This document shows, piece by piece, positions 44,867-56,800 of a DNA stretch of 64,000 bases. The stretch is from the NCBI GenBank assembly GCA_963920525.1, contig OY986436.1, positions 92,240,868 through 92,304,867 on the forward strand, written 5' to 3'. This stretch comes from Dichetophora obliterata (lineage: Eukaryota > Arthropoda > Insecta > Diptera > Sciomyzidae). Position 1 is the first letter of the stretch. The number at the start of each line of letters is the position of its first letter. The notes below the pieces were generated by a model. The model searched no databases. It was given only the letters and a program-made list of their open reading frames with translations, and was not told the DNA's origin. Both the position numbers and the translations under genes were made by a program.

Positions 44867-45018
44867 ATGGCTTCACCTCTGGAAGTCTCCCAGTGCCCAG
44901 TTTGTTCCAAGAACATAACAAATGCTCAAGTAAGTGTTGGATGCGGCCAATGTGGTAAATGGTTCCAAACTATAAGTGTTGATGTTAGTGTTGACGAACT
45001 TAACACAAAAAAAAAAGT
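44867..45018 (+). pseudogene. CR1-like LINE ORF1, N-terminal PHD-like finger
   Basis: ATG at 44867 starts MASPLEVSQCPVCSKNITNA, followed by VGCGQCGKWFQ: C-x2-C then C-x2-C and the aromatic W of a PHD-type finger, as in CR1-clade ORF1. The expected His-Cys after the Trp reads Gln-Thr, so the finger is damaged. The frame is cut at 45018 by the composite insertion. Continues after 46870. Confidence 0.65.
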
Positions 45019-45786
45019 ATAGTAGTGAGGGGACTGCCGACCGAAGCGAAAACCTATATATAAAATATTAATATTCCCTGAAAGACTTTGTCATGCCACG
45101 GACCGTCTTACTGCTATATAAAAAATTTTATGCTAATCGGAAAAAATTTTATATTTTCATCCCCTCAGCCTTTGATTATTTCTTTCAAAATGTTTTTTAT
45201 TCAGATAGCATTTTTATTTTATAACTACACCAAACTATATTATTACATTTAAATTGAATATTGTTGATATAAAAATAAAATACAGGGAGCACTATTGAAT
45301 GAAATATAATCCTCAAAAAGGATATTTAATTTTTTTCTTTCAATGTATATGTAGAGCTGTAGCTAAAAAAATAAATTTTCTTTTTTTTATGTATGATATT
45401 TTGTTTGATGGGTCTTGAAGCCTCTTTTAATGCCTGCATTTGAGATCTTGAGCAAAGTGCAGTTTATTTTCTGCCCCCGATTCGGTTCACCCGTACGTCC
45501 GGTTTATCATTAATGCACATTATTTTCATCATTTCATTATATTTTAAATTATGGGTTTTAATATAAAAAACAATGTAAAACATAAACAAATATATAAATG
45601 AAACTTATTGAAGTAATTAATAAACACTTAAAATACGTATACATAGATTATATTTACATGAATTTCATTCACATTATTTTCACTGTTTGCGTCATTAATC
45701 ATTGCATTATATTTTTAAAAAAGATACTATAGGCTTATGGTAGCTGAAATAAGAAACAACAAATTTTTGGACCATGCAGTCCCACT

Positions 45787-45971
45787 CATGATAAAATTAT
45801 TATTAGGTAGCCTTGACAACTACTTATTTTCTCACGAGCTGCGACCATCAAATTTCAAACAAAAGAAAACAACATAAAGTGCGTGTGTCACACAAATTGG
45901 CAGCTTTCAGCGGAGTTAATAGTTGGTAATCGTTTTTTTTAAATTCGAGTAAGAAACCTTTGAAAAGAAAG
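45787..45971 (+). mobile_element. P-like MITE, left end only
   Basis: CATGATAAAATTATTATTAG then 'gtagccttgacaactac' and 'tctcacgagct'. The flanking 'gcagtcccact' is identical to that at 9265, so the insertion pre-dates duplication of the composite. The right end is lost at the palindromic MITE. Confidence 0.5.
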
Positions 45972-46192
45972 AAAAAAAGCTGTGCGGACTTTCGTTAATT
46001 GATTCATACACATACATTCATACATTCATATTTTATAATTGAGAACAAAATCCATTTACGAAAGTCCGCACAGCTTTTTTTCAGAATTTGTATATGCTGT
46101 AGTGGAGAAAAAGTCTTGAAATTACATGTATTTTACGAATTTCGCTGAGCCAGACCTCCAAAAAATTCGTCCATACAAATTGACCCGCCCTA
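45972..46192. mobile_element. TAGGGCGGGTC palindromic MITE, left arm truncated
   Basis: The right arm and loop match 31745-31915 (and the inverse of 31607-31720), ending TTGACCCGCCCTA; the left arm begins only at 'gctgtgcggactttcg'. Confidence 0.8.
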
Positions 46193-46282
46193 ATATATAT
46201 ATATATATATATCATTAATTTTGCCGGTCTATTACGTAATTGTTGTTATGTAAATATACATAAATACTCATTAAATCTCCTC

Positions 46283-46403
46283 AATGAGCTAAATTGTTCA
46301 GATATATGAACTATATACATATATATATGTATTTCCGATACGTTATATATATATATTGTATATATATGTATATAGTTCATATATCTGAACAATTTAGCTC
46401 ATT
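46283..46403. repeat. 121-bp perfect-armed palindrome
   Basis: 'aatgagctaaattgttcaga' with 'tatatgaactatatacat' is mirrored by 'atgtatatagttcatata' with 'tctgaacaatttagctcatt'. Bracketed by TA runs. Could be a tiny MITE or a cruciform-prone site. Confidence 0.75.
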
Positions 46404-47267
46404 TATGTATATTGTTGCAAACATGTATATACTATATATATATATTTCCGATACGTTAACACTTTTACTAAAAAAAAAAAGTTTTACCAATATCATATAT
46501 ACTCTATAATTCATATGCATAAACTGTTTTCTAAAACAGTTCAATATCATATGCTGACTGTAGCTACAAATAAACATCTGCAAAAAAAGTAAAGCTTACT
46601 GTACAACAATAACTACCAAGCAAATCTACAACAACAACGCAAAGAGAATGACAAGATCCTAGCGGTTGCGCAGCGTTAGAGGAGATGAACCGAATCGGCG
46701 GCGGAAAATATACAGCACTTTGCTTGCTATTTTTTCTGTTTGCCTGCTAGCAAGATCTCAAGTGGAGGGAGTCATTAAAAGTGGCATTAAAAAAATGTTC
46801 AAACAATTATCAAAACTTAAAGATTAAAATGTTAAAACACTCAATCCATACATTATTTTTCTTTTTTGAAAACGAAGTTTCAGCAGAAAAAGCAGAAAAA
46901 GAAGAAGATCGTTCTATTTTTAAATCTCACTATGAATAGCGGGGTTTGAGTAAAAGCAAATTTTTCAAAAATGTTGACAAATACAACAACTGAAGAAATT
47001 GCCAAACTTTAAAAGCATATGTAAAGCGAATTAATAATAAGTTTTGGTTGCAAACATCTTATTGCAACCTAACTTAAGTATTTATATACTAACAAACAGA
47101 TTATATGCATTAATTTCAGGAGTTGCCAAGTGATTGTTTTGTGAGCTTGCAGCCGATTAAGAACAAGAGTGACGATCAGGTTGATTTTTTACGCACAAAT
47201 GCATGCAAACATTTTTTGAGGTTATGTTTTCTAAGTTTCCTTTCTTGTTATCTTTGCTGTCTGTATT

Positions 47268-48042
47268 GATGACGAGAGTTAGTCGGAAAAAGACGATGAC
47301 GCAAACCAAAGATTTACCCTCTACCAAAATCGTTCAACGCGCCTAAAGAAGTTTTCACTTCAAAAAAACAGAAAAATTACTTTCACCTGCGAATATTACC
47401 TTGCCAGTCCCAAATCTAACGGCAAGGATTCAAGCATAAGGGCGGAACTGCGTGAAGCAATGCAAACATACAAATTAAATTTGATACTATCCAACACAAA
47501 TTTGATTCATTCCCTGTGGAAATGCGCTTGGAGTTGTCTGAAGATATTAATGACATAAAAGCCGACATAGTCCAATGCAATAGTAAAGTTGCAACCAATT
47601 TTCCCAAGCCACTCACAATTATATAAGGAATTTTTCCTGCACATCCAATTTGTATCAGCCTTTCATAATTTTATCTGCCCACTATGGCTCCTACTATCAC
47701 TATATAAATAATCGTAAAGCGATTCTGGCCAAATTTTGCTCAGTCGATGTGCGCGACCACATAATGAGGAGTTACTTTAAATCTCGCTCACTCAAACTGA
47801 ATAACGTTATAGGAGAAGACATTCAATCAAGAGTATATTTAAACGATCACTTGATTGAAGTATCTAACTATTTGAATCACATCTGTCGTAAACTTAAAAT
47901 GAACAACAATATAATTATATTCAAAATTGTGAACGTCGATGAACCGAAAACTAAGATCACAACTCTGGACGATGGTAAACAAGTATGGAATTTTCATCAG
48001 TGCAATGAGTTGCTATTGCAGCTGAATTTATCAGCAGTTTAA
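47268..48042 (+). pseudogene. CR1-like LINE ORF1, central and C-terminal part
   Basis: From 47268 a frame reads EKDDDANQRFTLYQNRSTRL and later SSIRAELREAMQTYKLNL, shifts to KFDSFPVEMRLELSEDINDI and VQCNSKVA (coiled-coil-like), then after stops opens again at 47650-48042. This last part (RDHIMRSYFKSRSLKLNNVI, RVYLNDHLIEVSNYLNHICR, WNFHQCNELLL) resembles the RRM-like/C-terminal region of LINE ORF1 proteins. The role is nucleic-acid binding in the LINE RNP. Two frameshifts at least. Confidence 0.65.
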
Positions 48043-48479
48043 ACGGCCATTGATGTTTACATCGTGCGATTAATTGTATTGCTACAACACTTTTACTCTT
48101 TATTTTTACCATTTTTTATTTAATTTGTTCTCATACACTGTCTAACTTGAATTCTTTTTTAATTCCATCAATCTGCAAATATCTTCGCACTGTATAATTT
48201 GTAGTATTTTTTTTTCTTTGTTGCTATAATTTTTATATAGACTACTGCTAGCTATGAATTTGTTACATTTTTTCGACAACTTACATTTTTATTTCATTAA
48301 GTTTCAGTATGTTTAAAATTTTGATAAATTTTTTGAATACAATTCTACTATTCTTTTATTAGTTATTTTTCTTATATTGTTTTTTATTTCATCTTACTAC
48401 ACTATTGATAATATAATTTGATCTAATCACACTGATTTCCTTCACTATATCTAAAGATTATTTCACATTACATCAAGCA

Positions 48480-49010
48480 AGGGCCCATTAAAGCTATAAT
48501 TCCATCCAAACTTGATGAAATAAAGTGTATTCTAGAAGCATGTTTTCCTGATGTTGTAGGTATCTCAGAAACCTGGCTAAGACCTCATATTTCATATTAT
48601 TGATATTTCTGGCTATAGTTTTTGTTTCATTGACCGTCCCAGTAACAGAGGAGTGGAGTTGGCTTCTTTATTTTCAAACGTATTAAATACAAAGTTGTTT
48701 TCGAAAGCTCAAATTTTGGTGTGTGCGAGGTTTCTATGGTAAAATTTAACTAGGTGTGGTTTATCTTCCTTATGCTATGTTCACACTGAGAGCTAAATGC
48801 GCATTTACGACATCCACATTTACGAACGGCCCTTTACTCGTTGTAGGAGTAACAGAGACAAATATATATAGTAAATGCTCTAAATGCGCATTTGGCTCTC
48901 AGTGAGAACATAGCATTACGGTGATATTGCGCCTATGGAAGACTCACTTGGCGACCTACTGATTAGGTGTCCTAACTACATCATTATGATATGAACTTTA
49001 ATATGAACTT
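48480..49010 (+). pseudogene. CR1-like LINE ORF2 endonuclease, interrupted
   Basis: IIPSKLDEIKCILEACFPDV then VVGISETWL and SGYSFCFIDRPSNRG: the N-terminal blocks of the AP-like endonuclease (catalytic Glu in S-E-T-W-L, then D/N-R-x-x-x-R-G). A 143-bp MITE interrupts it at 48773-48915; across the MITE, VVYLP continues as YGDIAPMEDSLGDLL. Stops and indels elsewhere make it inactive. Confidence 0.75.
48773..48915. mobile_element. 143-bp MITE, TSD TTA, in LINE endonuclease
   Basis: TGCTATGTTCACACTGAGAG and its inverse CTCTCAGTGAGAACATAGCA, flanked by TTA on both sides (48770-48772, 48916-48918). 'aaatgcgcattt' occurs near both ends. A TTA duplication suggests the PIF/Harbinger group. Removal restores the LINE reading frame. 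Confidence 0.85.
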
Positions 49011-49099
49011 TTTAATTCTAATAAAAGTAGAAATGTTCGCGATCTGTGCCATCGCCTCAATATTCCACATCAGTAATCGACTAATTTCTCCTGAGTAAC

Positions 49100-49620
49100 C
49101 CAAGCCTGCTATGTCTTTCAAGTCAAATGCCATATACGGGCATATCTCATCATGCCTTTATCTTTATATTGGTTAAAATACCTGTTCTTAAAATGAATGA
49201 ATTCCATGAATTTCGAAATTACAATGCAATTAGTTATAATAACTTATTTTCTGAATTGGAAAACCGCGGTTTTGCTCTCATGTTTTCTACAAGCAACACT
49301 GACGACTAGTTTCACATCATCAACTCAAATCTATATAAACTTTTAAGGTTTTCCAATGTTCTGGTAGTAAACAGATGTGGAACATTCTGCGGCATATGGA
49401 TGCATTAACTCTGACTCTCCAATTGAAGAGGTTGATGTCAATGAGTTAAATTGTAGCTTCTTATCTAATCATTCTAGGTCGTCATAAAGCACTCTAAATT
49501 TTAAGCTCTTTGATGTTAACCATAACAATCTCTTCTTCGGAAGTGTTCGCGAGTTCATGAAAATCAAGTCTAATGCAGTGGGCTACGATTATATCCCACT
49601 TAAATTTCTAAAAATAATCT
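49100..49620 (+). pseudogene. CR1-like LINE ORF2, endonuclease end and RT start, decayed
   Basis: Fragmented frames include FRNYNAISYNNLFSELENRG (49127-49309) and, near 49555, IKSNAVGYDYIPLKFLKII, which is the S-x-A-x-G-x-D-x-I-P entry of the RT domain. The rest of the RT is missing after about 49620. Confidence 0.6.
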
Positions 49621-49859
49621 TTATACTTTATAAATTGCATTTTTATAACTTTAACTTTTCCTTTGGCGTGGAAAATATCAACTTAACATACTGTATTGAG
49701 GTTTTTTGTACATTTACTTATTATCTTTAAAAAGTGTGCTTCTTTTCAATAGTATCGCCCGTTTTTTTTTTCTTCAACATTTTTTTTTCAACAAGATGTA
49801 GTCAATAAAATATCTACTTTTGTCAATAAAATCATCACTTTTGTGCTTTAACATTTTAT

Positions 49860-50949
49860 CAAGCGCGTCGGAAGCGAATTTCATCTGGGGGGCAGTACAA
49901 ATAGGGGGCAATACAAATGGTGGTGCAAAAAAAGTTCACCAAAATTTCTTCAAAGAAACATGAATGTGAATACACAAAATTTTAATTTTAGTTTAAAATA
50001 AAAAAATATAAAAATATATAAAAAATATTAATATTTCATTATTTTTAAAAGTTCTTCCAATTTCAATATTAGAGATCATTCTTTAAAGGATCTTTCATAT
50101 GGTAATATGAAAATATAAGAAATAATGGTTGCTTTTATAAAGCAAGACTAGGTATTTCTTTACATGGCTTAAATGCAATAAGGTACAAAAAGTTATATCA
50201 ATTTAAATTATTCCAAAATGTTTCTTTCTGTCCTTGCGAGAAACAAACTCTTTCACCACCTCCAACGAATTCAATTCTTCGGTTTTATCTTTGTGAATGT
50301 GTATAAGTGAGTCGCCGCATGAGTGAGTCGTTTCTGTGTCATAGTTGCTCGAAGATATGTTTTAAGTCGTCTTAGTGCACTAAAAAACGCTCAGATGAAG
50401 CTGCTGATGCAGGCACAGTCAAAAGCAAAGCAATACGTTTTTCAACTTCATTTAATAGTTTTTTTTACAGTATCCGATTTTTTTGCAAAATGGGATACAA
50501 TGCCACTATAATTTGAAGGTGTTTGGCCAGGCAATTGCTCCAGCAATTTAAGTTGCGCGTGGAGGTCGCTCACCTCAAAGTCATCTGCATAAAGATCTAG
50601 TTTTGTTTTTAGATTTTGTTCAGAAGGCACTTTTCCGTTGAAGGCTTCGATTACAATTTTACAGTATTAAGCTACATACTTAAGGGTGCTTTTAAACTAA
50701 AGTGGTTGGTTTGCAGTAGAAACTCAACATTTTGCTCTATCTTTTTGCAAACACAGACAAAGAAAATGGTTATCCGCAAGCATGCTTATGAAGAAGAGAG
50801 AAAGAAGAGGAAAATATCTAATACAAAAATATTATCGTTGTAAAAAAACTGACATTTGGAATAACTTTTGAAGTTTTCTTTTTAAATTGTTTATCTGGCT
50901 AAAAAGTGGGGGTAACTGCCCCCTTTTCCCCCCGCTTCCGACGCCAATG
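49860..50949 (-). mobile_element. hAT element, 1.1 kb, TSD CATTTTAT
   Basis: The ends CAAGCGCGTCGGAAGCG and CGCTTCCGACGCCAATG are inverse, with CATTTTAT flanking exactly (49852-49859, 50950-50957). Minus-strand frames at 50630-50448 (LYADDFEVSDLHAQLKLLEQ) and about 50400-50290 (ERFLVH, then RRLKTYLRATMTQKRLTHAA) match the C-terminus of a ZMYM1/DUF4371-type hAT transposase, with a frameshift between. Only the C-terminal third remains. Confidence 0.85.
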
Positions 50950-50957
50950 CATTTTAT

Positions 50958-51471
50958 GAACTCAATCTTATTGAAATTCTCGAAAACATTTAACAATATA
51001 ACTTTTTAATTTGCATTTTTTCCAAAGTAACACCAAGGTACACTCAAGGTTCTCTCTAAGAAAAAATGTTCTTTGAGTAGGTGTGATCACTTGGAGACGG
51101 AGTTCGTGAATAAGTTAAAAATAAATTTTATAACCACGAAAATTTTTTGATATTTCTCTTCAAACTTTGAAGAATGTAAAAAAATCAAATACTTTTATTA
51201 TTATTTTGATAAATTATATTATATAATAAAATAAAATAAACTAAGCAGAATATATAATATTTATTTACATTTTGTGGTTGTATTTTATGCAAAAAAAGAA
51301 ATATTGAATTGCTAAGTGGGGTTTGAGTCCCCTGAATCCCCTTATCTACGTCGTTGCTATGGTGGAAATACAGTTTTTCTCAAATTGTAATTATTTTTTG
51401 ATCGTAAAATAATTTTACAAGACACACTGTGCTCAGAATGTTCAGCCTGAAAGTATGTACAGAAAATATTA
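50958..51471. other. No gene seen
   Basis: AT-rich. Near 51318 'ggtttgagtcccctgaatcc' plus 'tctacgtcgttgctatgg' resembles an isolated hAT right end (inverse of a CATAGCAACGACGTAGA-type terminus). Confidence 0.35.
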
Positions 51472-51479
51472 TCAGTGAC

Positions 51480-53030
51480 CAGTGTGACCAGAAGATTTTT
51501 GAAAAAATATGCTTTTTGTTAAAAAAAAATATGCTAAATATTCCACTTTCAATTTTTATATTCCACAAAAATATTCCACTTTCAATTTCAAAGATATATA
51601 TCTAAATAAGTCTAAATATGCATACAAAAAAGAACACAGAAGCAAGTTTAAAAACATTTATTTATTTGATTACTATCGCACTTAAATTTATTTTCTTCTC
51701 CTATAAAAAATTATAAACATTGTTATGGTTTTTTGAATTTTAAGTAACGATATACAATATACAAAACTAAAATTCAGGCACATCTTCGAGGTCAATTCTT
51801 ATATTGTTGCTTGTATTATTATCATAGAAATTCGCATTTCTAAATTTTTTTATTAAGCTATCTGGTATTTGAAAGGTATTACAACACTTTTTTTGAACAT
51901 GCAGCCATGTTTTTACATTCAACAAATTATTTAAGAGTTTTTCTTGCATTCTATTTCAAATTTTCGTTTAAATAAGAAAGATTCATATAACTAAAAAATT
52001 TCTCAACATCAGCATTGCTAAATGGTAAGCTAAGCGAGAAAAGCACAAATTTTGATAAATCTTCAGATTCCGAACTTTGATCAATAACTTTTTTCTGCTT
52101 TATTGTTTTGAATCCTCATTTTAAAATAGTTAAAAGAAATAGCTATTGTTAGCAATAAAAGTGGTATTCACGATGTGGTGCATTTGTGATAAATTTTTGC
52201 AAAATTTACAATACTTACAACTTATTGTGATCGAACCTTCAGTAAAGTACATATTATATTTTTAAAATCAGCTGATTTTTGTATGTACTTCTGTTTGGAA
52301 ATATTAATTTAAATCATCATTTAACTTAAGAAAATCATACAAAAATTGAAATTAAAGAAAAAATTATATTAATTTTTATTAAATAAACTCGCAGCATAGC
52401 CGGTAGCTTGCTATATGCTGAGTAGAAATGCTTGTACAATCAGCTGATCCAATACACAACGAAATTTACACAGACTACAATAGTGTTCCATCGTTGTATA
52501 TTTTCCACAGGGTTGTATTTTGAAAACTGTGCATTTTGTTTTTGTTATATTACAAAATTTACTACAAATATCAAATTTCTCAACAATACACAATACAAGG
52601 GAAAATACAACACATCGTGAATACCCCTAATGTTTTCTGAAGTAAATTACTTACTGCTGTAACATAATCCATAAAAAAATCTAACCAAACAAACATATAA
52701 GCAAATTTACTTCACTTTTTAAGCTGCGTGAAGTTATTAAATGAATTGCAATAAAATTGACAACGAAGAAGTTTACCACAAAATGAATTCCTTATATTGC
52801 GTTTTACAAGGTGGTTCAGAGATGAAAAAATATAAAGTGTCGATAGCCAAAAAAGAACCATTTACTAACTAAATAGACATTTTTTTATTGCAATTTTTTT
52901 GAATTTTGAAAAATATAATCATACGAAAAATATTCCACTTTTTATGCTGCATATTTTTATAACAAAAAATATGCTTCCCGAAGTTTAAATATGCCAAAGT
53001 GGAATATAATATTCCACTCTGGTCACACTG
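51480..53030. mobile_element. hAT-type element, 1.55 kb, TSD TCAGTGAC
   Basis: CAGTGTGACCAGA and TCTGGTCACACTG ends, with exact TCAGTGAC on both sides (51472-51479, 53031-53038). 'aaatattccacttt' repeats occur near the left end and inverted near the right end. A second inverted-repeat element lies inside. No transposase domain recognised. Confidence 0.85.
52160..52628. mobile_element. Nested MITE with AGKGGTATTCACGATGTG ends
   Basis: AGTGGTATTCACGATGTG at left and CACATCGTGAATACCCCT at right are inverse. The left end is also found inside the P-like MITE at 20778. Internal 'aaaatcagct' is shared. TSD not clear. Confidence 0.6.
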
Positions 53031-53402
53031 TCAGTGACAATATTGGGTTTTTAGAATAGTACGTTTTTTATCTTACTACCTCTTTTCTTCATCCTTTTAT
53101 AAAAAAGTTATGACGAATTAAATTAAACTGTTTTGAGTCGATTGTACCAAAAAATATAACTGTATCAGCCGCAAAACGACACCTGAGTTGTTACGGATAT
53201 GAATGTTGCAAGGCCAGTTTGTAAAGTTGTGTATGAATATGATTGTTACCAAACTCGACTTTTTGCACTTTTACACTTGGTCGAATTTTTCCACACTGCT
53301 TCAATACGTAAAGTCTTTTTTTAAGTGGTACATTTGTATTTTGTAAAAATCAAGCTTTAAAAAGAGAAAAAATTACTTTCGGCAAAAGGCTCCAAAAAGG
53401 AA

Positions 53403-53681
53403 GTGTGCGGAGGACCTGTTGTAGGGCAGTGCATTAATAAAAGGCTCCATAAAACCCATTCCGAAGCTTATTATTCAATGCTTAGCCTAAAAAATTACTT
53501 TAATTTAGGTATTGCAAACGTAGGGACAAGCTTAGAACCCCGCCTGAAAACAGAAATAGAATTGCACTTTTTTCACTCTACAGCGCTATCCAGTCACTAC
53601 AAAAAACATTTGCTAGTGTATTACTTAGGGCACAATAATAACATGCTTTTAAACAAAGCACTTGAAGCACTATCATTTTAG
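53403..53681 (+). CDS. Unidentified coding-like frame upstream of C1GalTA
   Basis: A 92-codon open frame ends with TAG at 53679-53681, about 140 bp before the C1GalTA start codon. It has no ATG at its left edge (first codon GTG); the first ATG is internal. Composition looks protein-like (Leu, His, Tyr rich, e.g. KTHSEAYYSMLSLKNYFNLG and LLVYYLGHNNN), and no TE homology was recognised. A 'ctgttgtag|GG' acceptor-like site near 53420 would allow it to be the last exon of an upstream plus-strand gene. I do not recognise a domain; it may equally be chance. Confidence 0.3.
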   Translation: MCGGPVVGQCINKRLHKTHSEAYYSMLSLKNYFNLGIANVGTSLEPRLKTEIELHFFHSTALSSHYKKHLLVYYLGHNNNMLLNKALEALSF

Positions 53682-53703
53682 CATTTGTGTTGTATTTCGT
53701 ATT

Positions 53704-53709
53704 TCAGTT
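53704..53709 (+). promoter_or_regulatory. Candidate initiator for C1GalTA
   Basis: TCAGTT matches the arthropod initiator and lies about 120 bp upstream of the start codon. No TATA box or downstream promoter element was seen at the expected positions, so support is weak. Confidence 0.25.
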
Positions 53710-53824
53710 TGACTCATGACTCAACGACGCGTAAACCAAAGAATAGTAGCATAAGCACTTATTGATCGTTGTTTAAAGGATTTTAAATAAGGCAATTGAC
53801 TGAAGGAAGTGTTAAAAAATTCAA

Positions 53825-53867
53825 ATGACTGCAAACGACCTGCTGGGCAGAACCGTCTTGTATGAAG
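53825..53867 (+). CDS. C1GalTA: C1GalTA exon 1 (coding part)
   Basis: [14 protein letters not shown] plus one base. Donor GAAG|GTAAAC. Intron 1 is only 61 bp (53868-53928), typical of flies. Confidence 0.8.
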
Positions 53868-56800
53868 GTAAACAATATTTTAGCAACATTTTGTAAAAAC
53901 ATTAACAAAAAATAATTACTTTCCTTAGGATCGCGTTCTAATCGCCGTTCATTAGTTTCACTTATTGTGGGACTTGTAGTTGGCTTCTGTTTAGCCGAAC
54001 TGTTTGTACTGTCGACACCTTCTCGTCCGGAATGGATGTTATATGAAGGTCACCAACATGGAGATGTCAACGACGCACATGAAAGTCATGATCTCTTAGA
54101 GGCTGCCGGTCCAGATGCTGAAGTTGGAACACATACGCATTCTTATGAAAATTCTTCGGTGGCGCAGAAACTCTACAATGAAGTGCGTGTACTTTGTTGG
54201 ATCATGACTAACCCGAAGAATCATCAGACGAAGGCGCGACATGTTAAACGTACGTGGGGAAAACGTTGCAACAAGCTTCTTTTTATGAGTTCAGTAGAGG
54301 ACAAAACATTGGACACAGTCGCGTTGCCTGTCAGCGAGGGCAGAAACAATTTGTGGGCCAAGACAAAAGAGGCGTACAAATATATCTATAAACATCATAT
54401 AGACGACGCTGACTGGTTTTTTAAGGCTGACGATGATACGTACGTTTAGCAATAGTTATAAGTTTAATAGGAATATGCATAAAGACTTCCTTTAATTTTT
54501 TTAGTTATACAATCGTCGAGAATATGCGGTTTCTACTGTATCCTTATTCGCCGGAAACGCCTATTTATTTTGGATGCAAGTTCAAACCGTTTGTAAAACA
54601 GGTAAACTAAAGTTATTAATGTGTAATCAGTATGTTACGTAAATTATTTTTTGCAACAGGGTTATATGTCCGGTGGTGCTGGATATGTACTGAGCAGAGA
54701 GGCAGTGCGTCGATTTGTCACCAAAGCTATCCCACAACCAAAGCTTTGCAAACAAAGTAATAGCGGCGCCGAAGACGTCGAGATCGGAAAGTGCCTCGAG
54801 AATGTTAAAGTAATCGCAGGCGATTCAAGAGACTCACAGGGGCGAGGCAAATTCTTTCCATTCGTTCCAGAACACCATTTAATACCAGGACATACGGACA
54901 AGAAGTTCTGGTACTGGCAATATATCTACTACCAAACGGATGAGGTAAGAATCAATACAAGTCTTTAACTAATCATCATTATTGATTATGATTAAGCTCG
55001 AGATATTCTTTAATATGTCTTCAGTAGTTAGTTCAACAAGAAAGACAATTTTAAAGCTACACTGTAACAAAAATCCATGGGAATTTACAACAATTATTTC
55101 AGGCAACAGATTTCCTACATTTAGGGCCGTTTTCTCAATGTCCGGTTAAGCACTAATCGAAACTTTAACCGACGGTTAGCAAAAAAGCATTTTCTCAATG
55201 TTCGGTTAGGTCTTAAGTGTCGGTTAAGTTAATGGCAAGTTGAAGGCCTAGTTAGTTGCTAATCGGAAGAACAGCTGTGTAGTATAAAAAAAAATTATAT
55301 ATTTTATTGTTAAAAATGGATAGAATTTCGAGTTTTTCGTTTTTTTCTAACTTGAATTCGAACCAAAATAGAAAAAAGACAATGCGCATAGGCGTGATTA
55401 CGTAGAATAGTACTGCACTTTCTATGCACTTTAATATGCACTGAAGTTCGGCACTCTGTTGCGTTTTTTAATTATTTATTCATTAATCCTTTTTAGATAT
55501 TTACAACTTTCACATAAAAAAAAATTAACAAACAGGCTAATATGCAGCTAATATGCAATTGATCGTATTCACAATTGAAAAAATTCACAATTAATTACTT
55601 AACCGACACTTGGTGAAAACGAAACTGTTTTTTTAGTTATCGTACGGTTAGCTAACTCCTGGTTAAGAGCTTGACTAACCGGACATTGAGAAAACGGCCC
55701 TTAATATAGTTTTATTGCAAAGAGCCAAATTCAAAATATTCCATGCTAAAAATGGGTAAAAACTTTATCTTACAATTATGGCTCACGCACTCTCTTTAAA
55801 GAACCCTCTTCTAAATTTATCTCTTTCAATCTTATCTTCGCTTATAAAACAACGCTAGAAATGTGTGAAATATCTCAAGTAAGTTTTGAAGAAGCCGACA
55901 ACAACAACAACTCTGTATAAAGTCAATCACAGCAGAAGGCGCTTCTCTTTCCATTTTCACTAGGCTTGAGTAATTTAGCTGTGACCAATCTACTATTTAA
56001 GCTTTATATAATTTGACATTTGTTCGAATTAACTTTTCGAAATCATAAGATGTTAACTGCTTTATTCTGCATAACGAAAATGCAAACCAATGACAAGCAA
56101 GACACGAGAAGCAATAGAATTTCGTATAAAAGAAAGTATTGCTTCTCTGGTCTTACTTGTCGTTGGTGTGCTGCTTCGTGATACAGAATAACGCAGTAAA
56201 GCAAAGGTTTTTATTTTAGGTCAAGCGTAACACCCGCTCCAATAGTGCAAAATATCGCTACTGGAGCGTTTTTAGGACCCTCTGAGCGATAATACGCTGA
56301 AAAAGCATGAAAAATGGATAAGTTATACATATTTTAGGACTCTCTAAGCGACAACATGCTAAAATAGCAAATAAAAAGCAGATAAATTATACGTATTTTG
56401 TAAAAAAAACGCTGAATTTTAGACATAATTGAAAAAAACCTTCTGCATAGCTTGATCTTTTTACAAAATAGCTAATAAATGTCGTGAAATTTCACAATAT
56501 GTTTTTGAGTGTAGCTTCCTGCAACATTTTAACTGGAAGGAGCTTTTTTCTATCAAATCCTTTGCAAACAGCAGACAATTTTTTTCTCATCGCCTTGATT
56601 AACTACTTGAAGGTAGTAATATTTATTCAATGAACGAACTCAATACTAGTATGGGGCTGCCATACGTTCCGGTTTTCCCGGACTTGTCCCGGTTTTGAGA
56701 TCGATGCAACGAGTATAAATTATACCAAGAGAATTCTTCATCCAGCCTTCCAACTTCGTTCCACACTATCAGCCATCCACCGACAGAAAAACCAAAACAA

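Larger units (their letters stand above)
45019..46870. mobile_element. Composite inverted-repeat insertion, copy 2
   Basis: 'gactgccgaccgaagcgaaa' to 'agcaagatctcaagtggagg' repeats the order of 8500-10390, with inverted arms (45400-45510 against 46660-46800). It lies inside CR1 ORF1. Nested in it are a P-like MITE end (45787), a palindromic MITE (45972) and a further palindrome (46283). Confidence 0.65.

Noticed and set aside
54662..54901. Minus-strand frame of 79 codons
   Set aside because: Antisense to C1GalTA exon 4.
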